Position numbers and translations under genes: made by a program
Assembly (NCBI RefSeq): GCF_901827175.1
Contig: NZ_LR594662.1
Span: forward strand, 1,860,001-1,924,000
Direction: 5' to 3'
DNA: 64,000 nucleotides
Source of the DNA: Variovorax sp. RA8
GTDB taxonomy: Bacteria > Pseudomonadota > Gammaproteobacteria > Burkholderiales > Burkholderiaceae_C
Shown: piece after piece, positions 1-11,100 of the stretch
Numbering within the stretch: the first letter of the stretch is position 1
How the letters are laid out: every line of letters begins with the position of its first letter
Notes under the pieces: generated by a model
The model's database searches: none
What the model was told of the DNA's origin: nothing
Seen by the model: only the letters and a program-made list of their open reading frames with translations

Positions 1-1
1 C

Positions 2-463
2 ACTTTCCCCAACGTCACCAACGTGGACATGAGCGCCACCATCGGCCAGGTGCAGCGCGTGCTCGACCAGGTGATCCGCGCGGTCGAGTTCCTGTTCGGC
101 TTCACCCTGGCGGCGGGGCTGGTGGTGCTGTTCGCGGCCGTCACCGCCACGCGCGAGGAGCGGGCGCGCGAGTTCGCGGTGATGCGCGCGGTCGGCGCAC
201 GCGGCAGTCTGCTGCGGCAGGTGCAGCGCGCGGAGCTCGTGGGCGTGGGCCTGCTGGCTGGCTTCCTGGCCAGCATGGTGGCCTCGCTCATCGGCTGGGC
301 ACTGGCGCGTTACGTGTTCGACTTCACCTGGACCGCCTCGCCGCTGGTGCCGCTCGCCGGCTCGCTGGCCGGTGCCGTGCTGGCGCTGGCAGCCGGCTGG
401 TGGGGCCTGCGCGAGGTGCTGCGCAGGCCGGTGGTGGATACGCTCAGGCGCGCAGCGGAATAG
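2..463 (+). CDS. FtsX-like ABC transporter permease, C-terminal part
   Basis: Partial gene: the frame is already open at base 2, so the start lies before the window. The visible 153 residues contain three hydrophobic stretches (near residues 30-55, 85-110 and 120-140) and the cytoplasmic loop REFAVMRAVGARGSLLRQV, the typical FtsX/MacB-like permease signature between the last-but-two and last-but-one membrane segments. Such permeases pair with a small ATPase and handle lipoproteins, lipids or envelope signals (YbbP/LolC-like). The ATPase gene is not visible. The family is clear from the loop; the substrate is not. It stops 36 bases before the cystathionine beta-synthase start. Confidence 0.85.
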   Translation, partial: TFPNVTNVDMSATIGQVQRVLDQVIRAVEFLFGFTLAAGLVVLFAAVTATREERAREFAVMRAVGARGSLLRQVQRAELVGVGLLAGFLASMVASLIGWALARYVFDFTWTASPLVPLAGSLAGAVLALAAGWWGLREVLRRPVVDTLRRAAE

Positions 464-499
464 GTGCGGCGCGGCTACGATCGTGCGAGAGGTGACCGC

Positions 500-1869
<1,370 letters not shown>

Positions 1870-1873
<4 letters not shown>

Positions 1874-3060
1874 GCCAAGACAGGAACTCCCACGACGGAC
1901 TCGCATTCGCCACCCGCGTGATCCACGCCGGCCAGTCGCCCGACCCCTCTACCGGCGCGATCATGCCGCCCATCTACGCCACCTCCACCTATGTGCAGCA
2001 GAGCCCCGGCGTGCACAAGGGCCTGGACTACGGCCGCTCGCACAACCCCACGCGCTGGGCGCTGGAGCGCTGCGTGGCGGACCTCGAGGGCGGCTCAGCG
2101 GCCTTTGCCTTCGCCTCCGGCCTGGCCGCGATCTCGACCACGCTGGAGCTGCTTGACGCCAATGCCCACATCGTCTCGGGGGACGATGTGTATGGCGGCA
2201 CCTTCCGCCTGTTCGAGCGCGTGCGCGCGCGCAGCGCGGGGCACCGCTTCAGCTTCGTCGACCTGACCGATCCGGCGCGGCTGCTGGAAGCGCTGACGCC
2301 CGAGACCCGGATGGTCTGGGTCGAAACACCGACCAATCCCCTGCTGCGGCTGGCCGATCTGCGCGCCATCGCCGCGATCTGCCGAGAGCGCGGCATCCTC
2401 TGCGTGGCCGACAACACCTTCGCGAGCCCCTGGGTGCAGCGGCCGCTGGAACTGGGCTTCGACATCGTGGTGCACTCGACCACCAAGTACCTCAACGGCC
2501 ATTCGGACGTGATCGGCGGCGTGGCCGTCGTCGGCCGCGAGGAACGCCACGCGCCCTTGCGGGAGCGCCTGGGCTTCCTGCAGAACTCGGTGGGTGCGAT
2601 CGCCGGGCCCTTCGACAGTTTCCTCACGCTGCGCGGTGTGAAGACCCTGGCGCTGCGCATGGAGCGCCATTGCAGCAGCGCACTGGCCCTCGCGCAGTGG
2701 CTGGAGGCGCAACCGCAGGTGGCGCGCGTGCACTACCCGGGCCTGGCCTCGCACCCGCAGCACGAGCTGGCGCGCCAGCAGATGGCGCAGGGCTTCGGCG
2801 GAATGATCTCGATCGATCTGAAGACCGATCTCGCCGGCACGCGACGCTTCCTGGAGGCGGTACGCATCTTCTCGCTGGCCGAGAGCCTGGGCGGCGTCGA
2901 GAGCCTCATCGAGCATCCGGCCATCATGACCCACGCCACCATTCCGGCGGAGACGCGCGCGCGGCTGGGCATCGGCGATGGGCTGGTGCGGCTGTCCGTG
3001 GGTGTGGAGGACCTGGAGGATCTGCGCGCCGACCTGCGGCAGGCGATGGAAAAGATCTGA
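1870..3060 (+). CDS. Cystathionine gamma-lyase/synthase family PLP enzyme
   Basis: A 396-residue Cys/Met metabolism PLP-dependent enzyme. The PLP lysine is about Lys206 in VHSTTKYLNGHSDVIGG; the PLP phosphate-binding YGRSHNPTR, the SGLAA loop and the C-terminal SLGGVESL and RLSVGVED motifs are all present. Starting with GTG at 1870 inside the stop of the cystathionine beta-synthase gene, it most likely acts as cystathionine gamma-lyase, completing reverse transsulfuration from homocysteine to cysteine. Gamma-synthase or beta-lyase activity is possible because these subfamilies are hard to separate by eye; the operon partner is the main argument for the lyase. Confidence 0.88.
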
Positions 3061-3061
3061 T

Positions 3062-3643
3062 TCAGGCGCTCAGATCGCCTGCCAGGTTGGCCAGCGTTTC
3101 GGGCGCGATGATGGTCATTGCCGGGTAGTTCGTGTGGTCGCAGCCCAGCTTGACCTGCGCACCCGCCCGCACCGCCGCACGGGCCGCGTCGTCGAACTCG
3201 AAGCGCAGGAAGTGCACCGCCGAGGTCTTCTCCCCGGTCTCGCGGTCAAGGTCTTCGTCGGCGATGGCGTAGACGCGCGCACGGCCCTCGACCTCTACGA
3301 ACATGCGGTCCGCCACGCCGATCAGCCGCGCGAGCTCGCGCTTGCGCTCGTGCACGTCGGTGTACTCGATCAGCATGGTCGCCTTCCAGTTGCTGCCGTC
3401 GGGCACCAGCGGCAGGTAGGCGTCGATCTCGCCGCGGATGCCGTCCTCCTCGAAGATCTTCTCGATGTGCAGCATCTCCTGGATCTGCCGGCGAATGGTG
3501 GTCTCATCCTCGAACTGCACGCTCACATGCTCGCCCAGGCGGACCGTGCGCAGCTTCCGATGCGCAATGAACTCCGGAGCGCTGCTCTTGCGGATCTTCG
3601 CGTAGGCCTCCAGCGTCATCAGGGTGTCGGGCGTGATCGTCAT
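3062..3643 (-). CDS. DUF3501 family protein
   Basis: A 193-residue soluble protein recognised as the DUF3501 family (N-terminal TLMTLEAYAKIRKSS, central EMLHIEKIFEEDGIRGEIDAY and the HFLRFEFDD segment). No catalytic motif or signal peptide is visible and the biochemical role is unknown. It is the last gene of a three-gene minus-strand set with an HdrD-like Fe-S protein (5-bp gap) and rubrerythrin; this trio is seen together in many proteobacteria, which suggests it supports the redox partner of rubrerythrin. It converges on the cystathionine gamma-lyase gene with a one-base gap. Confidence 0.85.
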   Translation of the reverse strand: MTITPDTLMTLEAYAKIRKSSAPEFIAHRKLRTVRLGEHVSVQFEDETTIRRQIQEMLHIEKIFEEDGIRGEIDAYLPLVPDGSNWKATMLIEYTDVHERKRELARLIGVADRMFVEVEGRARVYAIADEDLDRETGEKTSAVHFLRFEFDDAARAAVRAGAQVKLGCDHTNYPAMTIIAPETLANLAGDLSA

Positions 3644-3648
3644 CGTCG

Positions 3649-5001
3649 CTACTCCAGGCCGTAGGCCATGCGCACCAGGCTCAGCGGGTGCTGCAGCTTC
3701 GCCGCCGGCAGCCCGTCCTGCGCCATGCCCTGCGCGATGTGGTGGCCGGCCAGCGCGCAGTCGGAGCTGATGTAGTCGGGCTCGTTCTTGCCCATGGCCT
3801 TGAACACCGGCTTGCCGATCTTCATCGCCACCAGGTGATAGGCGCTCTTCACGCCGTAGGTTCCGGCGTGGCCGGAGCAGCGCTCCACCGTGTTGAGCTG
3901 CACCGGAACCGTCTGGCCGATCAGCTTGAACATCTCCTCGGTCTTGCGGCCGATCTTCTGCACACGGCCATGGCAGGGGATGTGGTAGCTGAGCTTGCCC
4001 AGCGGGGTCTTGAAGTCGGTCTTGAGCAAGCCGTCCTTGTGGCGCGCCATCAAGTACTCGAAGGGATCGAACATGGCCTGCTGCACCAGCTTCACATCGG
4101 CATCGTCGGGGAACAGCAGCGGCAGCTCCTGCTTGAACATCAGCGTGCAGGAGGGAACGGCCGTGAGGATCGCGAAGCCGTCCTTCGCGTATTTCGCCAG
4201 CACGGGGATATTGGCTTCCTTGTGCCTGGCCACGCCTTCCAGGTCGCCGAGCTCGAACTTCGGCATGCCGCAGCAGCTTTCCTTCGAGACGATGGTGTAG
4301 GGAATGCCGTTGTGGCGCAGCAGCTTGATCAGGTCGAAGCCGATGCCGGGCTCGTTGTAGTTGACGTAGCAGGTCGAGAAGATCGCGACCTTGCCGGGCG
4401 TGCGCTCGCCATCGATCACCGGCTGGGTGTCATCGTCCTTGGGCGCACTCCAGCGGAAGCGCCGGCTCGCCAGGTCGGGCAGCCAGGCATCGGGATGTAC
4501 ATGCAGCGCGCTGTCGAGCAGACTGCGCACCGGCTTGGTCCTGTTCAGTGCATTGATGACCTGCACCACCACGGGAATGCCGGCGAACTGGCCGTGCACG
4601 TCGGTGGAGGCGAGCAGCTTCTCGCCGCCCGAGACCCCGCCGTTCCTGAACTTGATGGCCTTGGCGCGCAGCATGGTGTGCGGGAAGTCCACGTTCCACG
4701 GATGCGGCGGCACGTAGGGGCACTTGGTCATGTAGCAGAGGTCGCACAGGTAGCACTGGTCGACCACGCTGCCGTAGCGCTTGGGGTCGACGCCGTGGAC
4801 CTCGCCGTCCTCGGTCGCGTCGACCAGGTCGAAGAGCGTGGGGAAGGCCTGGCACAGGCTCACGCAGCGACGGCATCCGTGGCAGATGTCGAAGATGCGC
4901 GTCATCTCGCGCTCGCAGGCGCCCTGGTCGTAGAACTCGGGGTTCTTCCAGTCCACCGGATGGCGCGTCGGCGCCTCGAGATTGCCTTCTCGACTCGTCA
5001 T
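3649..5001 (-). CDS. HdrD/GlpC-like (Fe-S)-binding oxidoreductase
   Basis: A 450-residue protein with two ferredoxin-type 4Fe-4S motifs near the N-terminus (CHGCRRCVSLC and CYLCDLCYMTKCP) followed by two CCG (heterodisulfide-reductase D type) domains: one around YIVNYNEPGIGFDL-like sequence ending SKESCCGMPKFE, the other with IPCHGRVQKIG and RCSGHAG. This is the architecture of GlpC/HdrD electron-transfer subunits. With rubrerythrin immediately upstream and DUF3501 downstream it probably passes electrons to the peroxidase. The ATG at 5001 is preferred over a TTG at 5028 that only adds nine residues. There are no membrane segments, so it is expected to be cytosolic or peripheral. Confidence 0.85.
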   Translation of the reverse strand: MTSREGNLEAPTRHPVDWKNPEFYDQGACEREMTRIFDICHGCRRCVSLCQAFPTLFDLVDATEDGEVHGVDPKRYGSVVDQCYLCDLCYMTKCPYVPPHPWNVDFPHTMLRAKAIKFRNGGVSGGEKLLASTDVHGQFAGIPVVVQVINALNRTKPVRSLLDSALHVHPDAWLPDLASRRFRWSAPKDDDTQPVIDGERTPGKVAIFSTCYVNYNEPGIGFDLIKLLRHNGIPYTIVSKESCCGMPKFELGDLEGVARHKEANIPVLAKYAKDGFAILTAVPSCTLMFKQELPLLFPDDADVKLVQQAMFDPFEYLMARHKDGLLKTDFKTPLGKLSYHIPCHGRVQKIGRKTEEMFKLIGQTVPVQLNTVERCSGHAGTYGVKSAYHLVAMKIGKPVFKAMGKNEPDYISSDCALAGHHIAQGMAQDGLPAAKLQHPLSLVRMAYGLE

Positions 5002-5083
5002 GGGTTCGCCCGTGGCCTCGCGCGGCAACAGCGGGCGGGAGGTGCGGGAAGACGCCCCTGCCCGCTGAGCGCCCGCGCGGGGC

Positions 5084-5506
5084 TCAGTCGACCAGCGCCT
5101 CCAGCGCCTTGGTATAGCGGTTGGCGTGCGAACGCTCGGCCTTGGCCAGCGTCTCGAACCAGTTGGCGATCTCGTCGAAGCCCTCTTCGCGCGCCTGCTT
5201 GGCCATGCCCGGGTACATGTCGGTGTACTCGTGGGTCTCGCCGGCGACGGCGGCCTTCAGGTTCAGGCGGCTGTCGCCGATCGGCAGGCCGGTGGCCGGG
5301 TCGCCCGACCCATGCTCGAGGAACTCTAGGTGCCCGTGCGCATGGCCGGTCTCGCCTTCGGCGGTGGAGCGGAACAGCGCCGCGACGTCGTTCTGGCCTT
5401 CGACGTCGGCCTTGTTCGCGAAGTAGAGGTAGCGTCTGTTGGCCTGGGATTCGCCTGCAAAGGCGTCCTTCAGGTTCTGCTCGGTTCTCGATCCTTTCAA
5501 GTCCAT
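5084..5506 (-). CDS. Rubrerythrin (ferritin-like diiron domain only)
   Basis: A 140-residue ferritin-like protein. The helices carry the diiron ligands: ESQANRRYLYFANKA, EGETGHAHGH, AGETHEYTDMYPG and the last ETLAKAERSHANRY. Rubrerythrins reduce hydrogen peroxide at this site. The C-terminal rubredoxin domain of classical rubrerythrins is absent, so electrons must come from a separate partner, plausibly the Fe-S protein encoded next. The ATG at 5506 is chosen because GAGGAG sits seven bases upstream; an earlier in-frame start adds only nine unconserved residues. First gene of the trio. Confidence 0.92.
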   Translation of the reverse strand: MDLKGSRTEQNLKDAFAGESQANRRYLYFANKADVEGQNDVAALFRSTAEGETGHAHGHLEFLEHGSGDPATGLPIGDSRLNLKAAVAGETHEYTDMYPGMAKQAREEGFDEIANWFETLAKAERSHANRYTKALEALVD

Positions 5507-5604
5507 GGCTGTCTCCTCGGATTGGCTAGGCAAGTGGAACCGTCGCTACCGGCGGCAGCGGCGCCCTCGCAATCTACACCATGCAGCGGGCTGCGCCATA
5601 CAAA

Positions 5605-5627
5605 GCCTCAATAAGGATCATTGAGGC
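5605..5627 (-). terminator. Hairpin between 2OG oxygenase and rubrerythrin genes
   Basis: Perfect 8-bp inverted repeat GCCTCAAT / ATTGAGGC with a 7-base loop, 13 bases past the end of the oxygenase gene. Read on the minus strand it is followed by TTTGT, fitting a weak intrinsic terminator. It also lies about 100 bases upstream of rubrerythrin, so an operator role is possible. Confidence 0.45.
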
Positions 5628-5639
5628 AGGCAATGAGCT

Positions 5640-6653
5640 TCAGCCCGGCAGCACGGCTTCACGCAGTTGCGGGAACACCTTGGCCACCTTGGCGAGCAGG
5701 TAGTCGCCGTAGATGCCGTCGAAGGCATGCACGTTGGCATGGTCCCAGCGCGTCGCGCTGTCGTCGACCACGGCTGGCCGGGGCAGGCCTTCGATGGGCT
5801 TCACGCGGGCATGGAAGTTGGGGTCGAAGAAGAGCGGGAAGGACAGCCGGTCGCGGCCAGAGGTGTTGCGGACCACGCGGTGCGGCGTCGAGCGGTAGAG
5901 GCCGCCGGTCATGCGGTCCAGCATGTCGCCGATGTTGATCACGAAGGCGCCGGGGATCGGCGTGGCGTCGATCCAGCCCTCGCCGGTGCGTACCTGCAAG
6001 CCGCCGATGTCGTCCTGGCGCAGGATAGTGAGGAGACCGTAGTCGGTGTGCTCGCCCACGCCCCATGCGACATCCAGGCCCTCGGGCACCGGCTGGGTGG
6101 GGTAGTTGAAGAGGCGGAACAGGATCAGCGGGTCGGCCGTGTAGCGCTCGGCGAAGTAGGCCGCTTCGAGACCCAGGCTCAGCGCGATACCTTCCATCAG
6201 CTGGTGGCCCAGGCGCGTGGCCGCGGCCATGTAGTCGAGGATGGTCTGCCTGAAGCCGGGGATGTCGGGGAACAGGTTGCCGCCGTGCACGGGGGTGCGC
6301 GCCAGCACCAGGGGATCGTCCTCGGGCAGTTCGGTGCCGAGGTACAGGCCTTCCTTCCAGTCGGGCCGGCCCGAGGTGAGCTCCCCCGCGAGCGGGAAGT
6401 AGCCGCGCCAGGCGCGCCCGCCCAGCGCCATGCGCCACTGCATCTTCGTGGACTCGGGCAGTGCGAAGAAGGCGCGGCTCTGGGCCTCGAGGCGCTGGGC
6501 CAGCGCAGGGTCGACGCCATGGCCGGTGACATAGAAGAAGCCGTGCGCGCGGCACGCCTTGCCGATCTGCGCGGCGACTTCCGCGCACCCGGGCGCTCGG
6601 GTGCCCAACGGCGCGATGTCGATCACGGGCAGCGAAGGGGTCGATGTACTCAT
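5640..6653 (-). CDS. Isopenicillin N synthase-like 2OG-Fe(II) oxygenase
   Basis: A 337-residue non-haem iron dioxygenase. It starts with the family N-terminus [10 protein letters not shown], has the DIOX_N region ([12 protein letters not shown]), the iron ligands His-x-Asp in GEHTDYGLL and the distal His in TPHRVVRN, and the 2-oxoglutarate binding Arg-x-Ser in [10 protein letters not shown]. The family covers many oxidations; in bacteria most members have unknown substrates. The ATG at 6653 is chosen because the family N-terminus follows immediately; no strong ribosome-binding site is visible. Upstream lies a broken amino-acid ABC ATPase, so the enzyme may be left over from an amino-acid or small-molecule uptake locus. 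Confidence 0.85.
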   Translation of the reverse strand: MSTSTPSLPVIDIAPLGTRAPGCAEVAAQIGKACRAHGFFYVTGHGVDPALAQRLEAQSRAFFALPESTKMQWRMALGGRAWRGYFPLAGELTSGRPDWKEGLYLGTELPEDDPLVLARTPVHGGNLFPDIPGFRQTILDYMAAATRLGHQLMEGIALSLGLEAAYFAERYTADPLILFRLFNYPTQPVPEGLDVAWGVGEHTDYGLLTILRQDDIGGLQVRTGEGWIDATPIPGAFVINIGDMLDRMTGGLYRSTPHRVVRNTSGRDRLSFPLFFDPNFHARVKPIEGLPRPAVVDDSATRWDHANVHAFDGIYGDYLLAKVAKVFPQLREAVLPG

Positions 6654-6666
6654 CGAAGCCAGCGTA

Positions 6667-7066
6667 TCAAACCGCATGGGCGAAGGGCGTGCGGATCTCG
6701 GCAAGAAACTGCTGCGCACGCGGGTGTTGCGGCCGGTTGAAGAAGTCGTCGGGCGTCGCACGCTCCAGCACGCGGCCGGCGTCCATGAAGAGCACGCGAT
6801 GGGCCACGTCGCGCGCGAAGCCCATCTCGTGGGTCACGACCACCATGGTCATGCCCTCGCGCGTGAGGTCGCGCATGACCAGCAGCACGTCGCCGACCAT
6901 CTCGGGGTCGAGCGCGCTGGTCGGTGCCAGCGTGCAGTTGCCCATGACGTGAGATGCGGGAACAGGTTGAACTGCTGGAACACGAAGCCGATGTGCGAGC
7001 GGAAGTCGAATTCGCCGCCGCGGATGGTCAGTACCTTGTTCTCCTGGGGAAAGGGGTCCGGACCAT
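6667..7066 (-). pseudogene. Decayed amino-acid ABC transporter ATP-binding gene
   Basis: Remnants of a GlnQ/HisP-like ATPase in two frames. One frame gives IGFVFQQFNLFPHLT (Q-loop region); the other gives MGNCTLAP and then [13 protein letters not shown] (just after Walker B), the H-loop [17 protein letters not shown] and a normal C-terminus. Walker A and the N-terminal third are missing, about 80 codons including the LSGGQ signature and Walker B are deleted between CTLAP and TSALDP, and the frame changes by one base between LFPHLT and MGNCTLAP (near 6947). It cannot encode a working ATPase. Confidence 0.85.
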
Positions 7067-7105
7067 AGCAACAAAAGCCTGCGCAGCGAAATAGCTCTTT
7101 CACAT

Positions 7106-7540
7106 ATGCATACTGCCGTCATGCAAATACAGGAAAAGCCCCCCTTCGACACGCCCTTCGAGTGGATCGGGGGCGAGGAAAAAGTCCATGCGCTGGTCGA
7201 GCGCTTCTACGACCTGATGGAGCTGGAGCCCGCCTACGCGCAGCTGCGCGCTGTGCATGGCCCATCGCTCGACAATGCGCGCCAGCGGCTGTTCTGGTTT
7301 CTCTGCGGCTGGCTGGGCGGGCCGCAGCACTACACCGATCGCTTCGGGCATCCGATGCTGCGTGCGCGGCACCTGCCGCAGAGCATCGGGGGGCACACCA
7401 TCGGCATCAAGGAGCGCGATCAGTGGCTAGCGTGCATGGACCAGGCGATGGGTGAAGTGGGCGTCGACGAGAAACTGCGCGAACGGCTGCGCGCCTCGTT
7501 CTTCCAGACGGCGGATTGGATGAGGAATTCGGCGGGCTGA
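7106..7540 (+). CDS. Group II truncated haemoglobin
   Basis: A 144-residue globin of the truncated group II type: PFEWIGGEEKVHALVERFYDLM at the start, the FWFLCGWLGGP E-helix segment with Trp, and the proximal-haem region RARHLPQSIG. These proteins bind oxygen or nitric oxide and are usually linked to nitrosative or oxidative stress. First ATG at 7106; a second in-frame ATG at 7121 is possible and neither has a clear ribosome-binding site. It stands alone, downstream of the ABC-ATPase remnant on the other strand and upstream of the foreign-looking two-gene cassette. Confidence 0.9.
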   Translation: MHTAVMQIQEKPPFDTPFEWIGGEEKVHALVERFYDLMELEPAYAQLRAVHGPSLDNARQRLFWFLCGWLGGPQHYTDRFGHPMLRARHLPQSIGGHTIGIKERDQWLACMDQAMGEVGVDEKLRERLRASFFQTADWMRNSAG

Positions 7541-7561
7541 TCTGGACCTCGGGTTAACCCG
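7528..7561 (+). promoter_or_regulatory. Imperfect PIP-box-like pair and palindrome
   Basis: TTCGG at 7528-7532, exactly 15 bases, then CTCGG at 7548-7552. The plant-inducible-promoter box of HrpB/HrpX-controlled type III genes is TTCGB-N15-TTCGB, so this is one mismatch away. The right half overlaps a perfect 12-bp palindrome, CGGGTTAACCCG (7550-7561). It lies 110-140 bases before the chaperone-like gene. No good minus-10 was found at the expected distance, and the left half overlaps the globin 3' end, so chance is a real possibility. Confidence 0.3.
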
Positions 7562-7670
7562 GGGCAGATGAAGGCGCAGGGGCAAGTGAGTCTTGCCCGA
7601 CGGCGCTTTGCGGAACTGGCGGGACACGGCCGTTACTCATGCGGGAGTCCTCTTCACTACCGCAAGCGCC

Positions 7671-8096
7671 ATGTATGTCCTGCCCCTGAATTTTCTCGTC
7701 GAAAACTTTTGCCGCGGCGAGAACGTGCCCATGCCGCAAGTGACCGCCGGCGGGTATTTCGAACTTCCGCTCGACTCGCAGCACCGCTTGGCTGTCTTGG
7801 CAGACGACCAAGATGGAGAGCTGCTGTTCTTCGCGCATCCCGGCGACGATGACCCGCAGGAGAGTCGCCGGGACGATGCCCTCCACGAAGAGCACGAGGA
7901 AAGCTTCAAAGACCTTGCCATCGGATCGGACGAATGCGGCCCATGGTGGCTGCGCATCGATGACACGCATGCCCCGAAACACACGCTGTGGATTCGGGTC
8001 ACGCACCCGGGCATCGGGCACGCCGAGTTCGCGCGGGTCGTGGCGGGCATGAGGTCGCGTTTCGACATATGGACGGAAGTTCTCGCGGCGGCCTGA
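7671..8096 (+). CDS. Small acidic protein, possible type III secretion chaperone
   Basis: I do not recognise a named family. The 141-residue acidic protein (DDQDGELLFF, GDDDPQESRRDD, HEEHEES) reads as helix (residues 1-22), strands (GYFELP, HRLAVLADD, ELLFFAHPG), helix (DDALHEEHEESFKDL), strands (WWLRIDD, HTLWIRVTH) and a final amphipathic helix ending FDIWTEVL. That order, the size and the acidity are those of class I type III secretion chaperones (SycE/CesT type), inferred by eye. The ATG at 7671 is preferred; an in-frame GTG/ATG-like start at 7593 would add 26 arginine-containing residues. It precedes the 1172-residue orphan by 51 bases in the same direction, the usual chaperone-effector arrangement. 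Confidence 0.5.
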   Translation: MYVLPLNFLVENFCRGENVPMPQVTAGGYFELPLDSQHRLAVLADDQDGELLFFAHPGDDDPQESRRDDALHEEHEESFKDLAIGSDECGPWWLRIDDTHAPKHTLWIRVTHPGIGHAEFARVVAGMRSRFDIWTEVLAAA

Positions 8097-8147
8097 GCCG
8101 ATGAGGACTCTCGACATCCGATCCCGCTGTTGTGCCTCGAATTCACC

Positions 8148-11100
8148 ATGAACTTCACCTCCAACTGCCGTCCGACCAAGCCTGGCTACCCCCCTTCGCG
8201 TCCCCCCGGAAAGACTCGCCCTGAGCCTCCTGGTACTGAGAAATCGGTTGGCATGCGCGCTCCGAAAAAGCCGAAGCACGATAGCTCCCAGGTCAACTCG
8301 CCTTTGCAGGGTCGGTCGGAGCCTCCGGCAATGCATGAGATGCAGTTCGGCCAACCGCTCCCAGTGGGTCCGGAGTGGGACCACGTGTTTGACGTCTATG
8401 TCGAGGTCGTCTCCAAGTCGGATTTGGGCAAGCTCCCCGACCACGTCAAGCACACCCCAGCGGCATTGAAGCCTCAGCTCGCCAAAAAGCTTACGGATGA
8501 CCTGGTCGCCGCTTTGACCGTGGAAGAGCAATCTCTGTCTGCCGACCACCCAGCGGTCTCTGGAAAGCCGACTGTCGTTGAAGCAATGACGCGGGTCGCA
8601 GTGGCTCTGAAGAACGGGCTGCTACTGGATCAGGTTGTCGCCTGTCTCACTGAAGCGAAGCCGCGATCTTGTCGGGTGCGCGCCCTATCGTTGCTCCTGG
8701 GGGATTGCGCGATCGAAAGCAGCGGTCCGGTTGACCTTCTTTCGTGGACGCTGTGCATTGGAGAGTCAATATCCAAGCAGGAATGGACCCAATTGGGCGA
8801 GTCACTGGCACTTGACTGCAAGCAAAGAAGCAATGGTGATCTGCTGCGGCGCTGGCTTTCGGCCATGACATCTCTCGCCGATCAAGTCCAGAGTCATCAT
8901 CCGACGGCATCGGATTTCGTCCTGGCGCTGCTGAATGGATTCGACGGGGCCTTCAACCTGACTCTGGATCTGAATCTCAATGTGGATGTACCGGACCCTC
9001 TCGTCGAGGCGGCGCGCGTGAAATGCGACCGCCTTCGAGCGCAGCTGACGCACGAGGCCGAAAGGCTTGTGACCGAGCTCGACACCGCCGTGCGAAAGGC
9101 AAACGCCTTGGCAAACGAGGACATTGCGCAGCCAGCAGAGGCAGAGCAGCGCAAAAGGCCCGTTCGGGACGATTCGCAGGTCAACCAACTGTGCAGTGAC
9201 ATCGTCGATGGACTCGCCCGCGGGGTATTGACACTGAAGGAGGTGATTGACGCACTGGAGCAGCTTGCCACTGGGAGCAAGACCGTGGCAGCGCTCATGC
9301 ATGTACTTGTGGTGCGGGCAAGAAGCAAAGAGGACGAGCTTCACGCGTTCTTCAGGACTGTGTTGGACGAAGCTGCTCGACCTGACGAGCTGGTGTTGTG
9401 CATGGCGCCTGCGCTGCTGGATGGTGGGGGTGATATCAGCCTGGCAGCGGCGCTGGTGTATCGCCTTGCCCGCGAGGCTCGCCTTGCCGGCGAGGCTGCC
9501 CGTGCATTCACGCGACTCCTGCCCATCCTGAGGCTGATCGAGGCGTTGTGCCTTCTAGTCGAAGGTTCCTCGACGCTTTTGCTGCTGCGTGAGCATGTGA
9601 ATGGAATGGTGCGAGATGCCGCTGTCGAGCTGGTCACGGAAGCAAGCCAGTGCGTCGGTCGCGCCACGGACCGTCTCTTTGAAGCTCGCAAGCTCGAGCC
9701 AACTGCAAGGCTCACGCCGGACCAACTCGAAGGGCTCGGCGGGGTTCTCAAAGACTCCATCGAAGCGCTCGCGCGGCCCCTGAACAGCCCCATGGCCAGT
9801 GCCTATGTGGTGGAGGCCTTGCGCTCGTCCATCCACCTTCCGGCATGCGGCCACCTCGTGTCGCTTCTCGTTCGTGGCCTGTTGGAGCGCCAGACCGTGT
9901 TGGATGTATTCATGGGCGTTCTGGTCAATGCCGAGGTGCCGCCAACGGCGAGCAACGCGCACCGCATGCTTGCCTGGCAGGTTGCGCTTGGGGTCGCGGA
10001 TTGGGCTTTGCCCGGCCCCTCGCTCGTCAAGCATGTAGACGCCTGGATCGACGCCGTCAAACCCGATGCATCGGCAATGGGATTCGGGGTGCTTCAGGTC
10101 ATCCTTGACAGTCTTGCCTCCATCAAATGGAGGAGCAGCATCAAATCGGACTTGGTCGAGCGCCTCAACCAGGTGGAAAAACGAATGAGGGCCAGGAGAG
10201 CGGAGCCCCACATGGCCCCGGTCATCGAGCTGATTGCCAGCACTCGCGGCGCCAAGGAGTGCTCGCTTGTCGAGGACAAAGAGGAAGTTTTGAAGAACGG
10301 GAACATAAATGGCGCCGTCAACGGCATCGTGCTTGCAGTGCGAAGCGGAGACATATCCATGGGCGAAGTGATCGAATGGTTCTCCGGGCAGAAGGCGACA
10401 TTCGATAGGGACTTGCTTCTGTTCACGTTCATTGGCCCGCTGTTCGGAGAATCGGTGGTTTCCAAGTATTACAACTTAAAAAACTTCCTGAGCACACTGC
10501 TCGACGTTGACGACACAAAGGAATTCTTCAGTGAGGTAGGGGTCGTTTTTGGGGTGAGGGAGGAAAGCGACACCGATAGGAAGTCCATGATTGACACCAT
10601 CGAGGCCCTCTCGATCCAGTGCAAGGACGACAAGCTGTTGCGGCTGCATTGGTTTGCAAGTGAATATCTAGAAGCTTCGAATGAAGAAGATGCGAGATCC
10701 AAAAAACTTAGTGCGGTGATCGATGCGATAGGCCGCAAGTTGGACGGCGAGGAGGCTTCGCAGACAGCCGCCGCTGAGCAAGATATCCCGTCGCAGCCAA
10801 CGGAAGGCATGCAGCCTGGGGCTTACTCCCAGTCCGTCATCGAGTCCTCGAATCCTGTACCCGAGGCGGGTCCTCCCTCCAACTCGGGCCCCATCGACTT
10901 CGGCATCAGAGATCAACGCACGGCTACGCCCCCGGTTGTGGCGAACCCTCCTCGTCGGCCCGAATTGCCTGCTGGAAGAATCCCGCCGCAGCAGGGGCCT
11001 ATCCGTGGACTGATCCTTCCTACTTGGCTTCCTCTTCCCCATAGCGAGGGCAATCACTTCTCCTCCTACCCCGGCCCGCAACTTATTGATGGGCTGCCGA

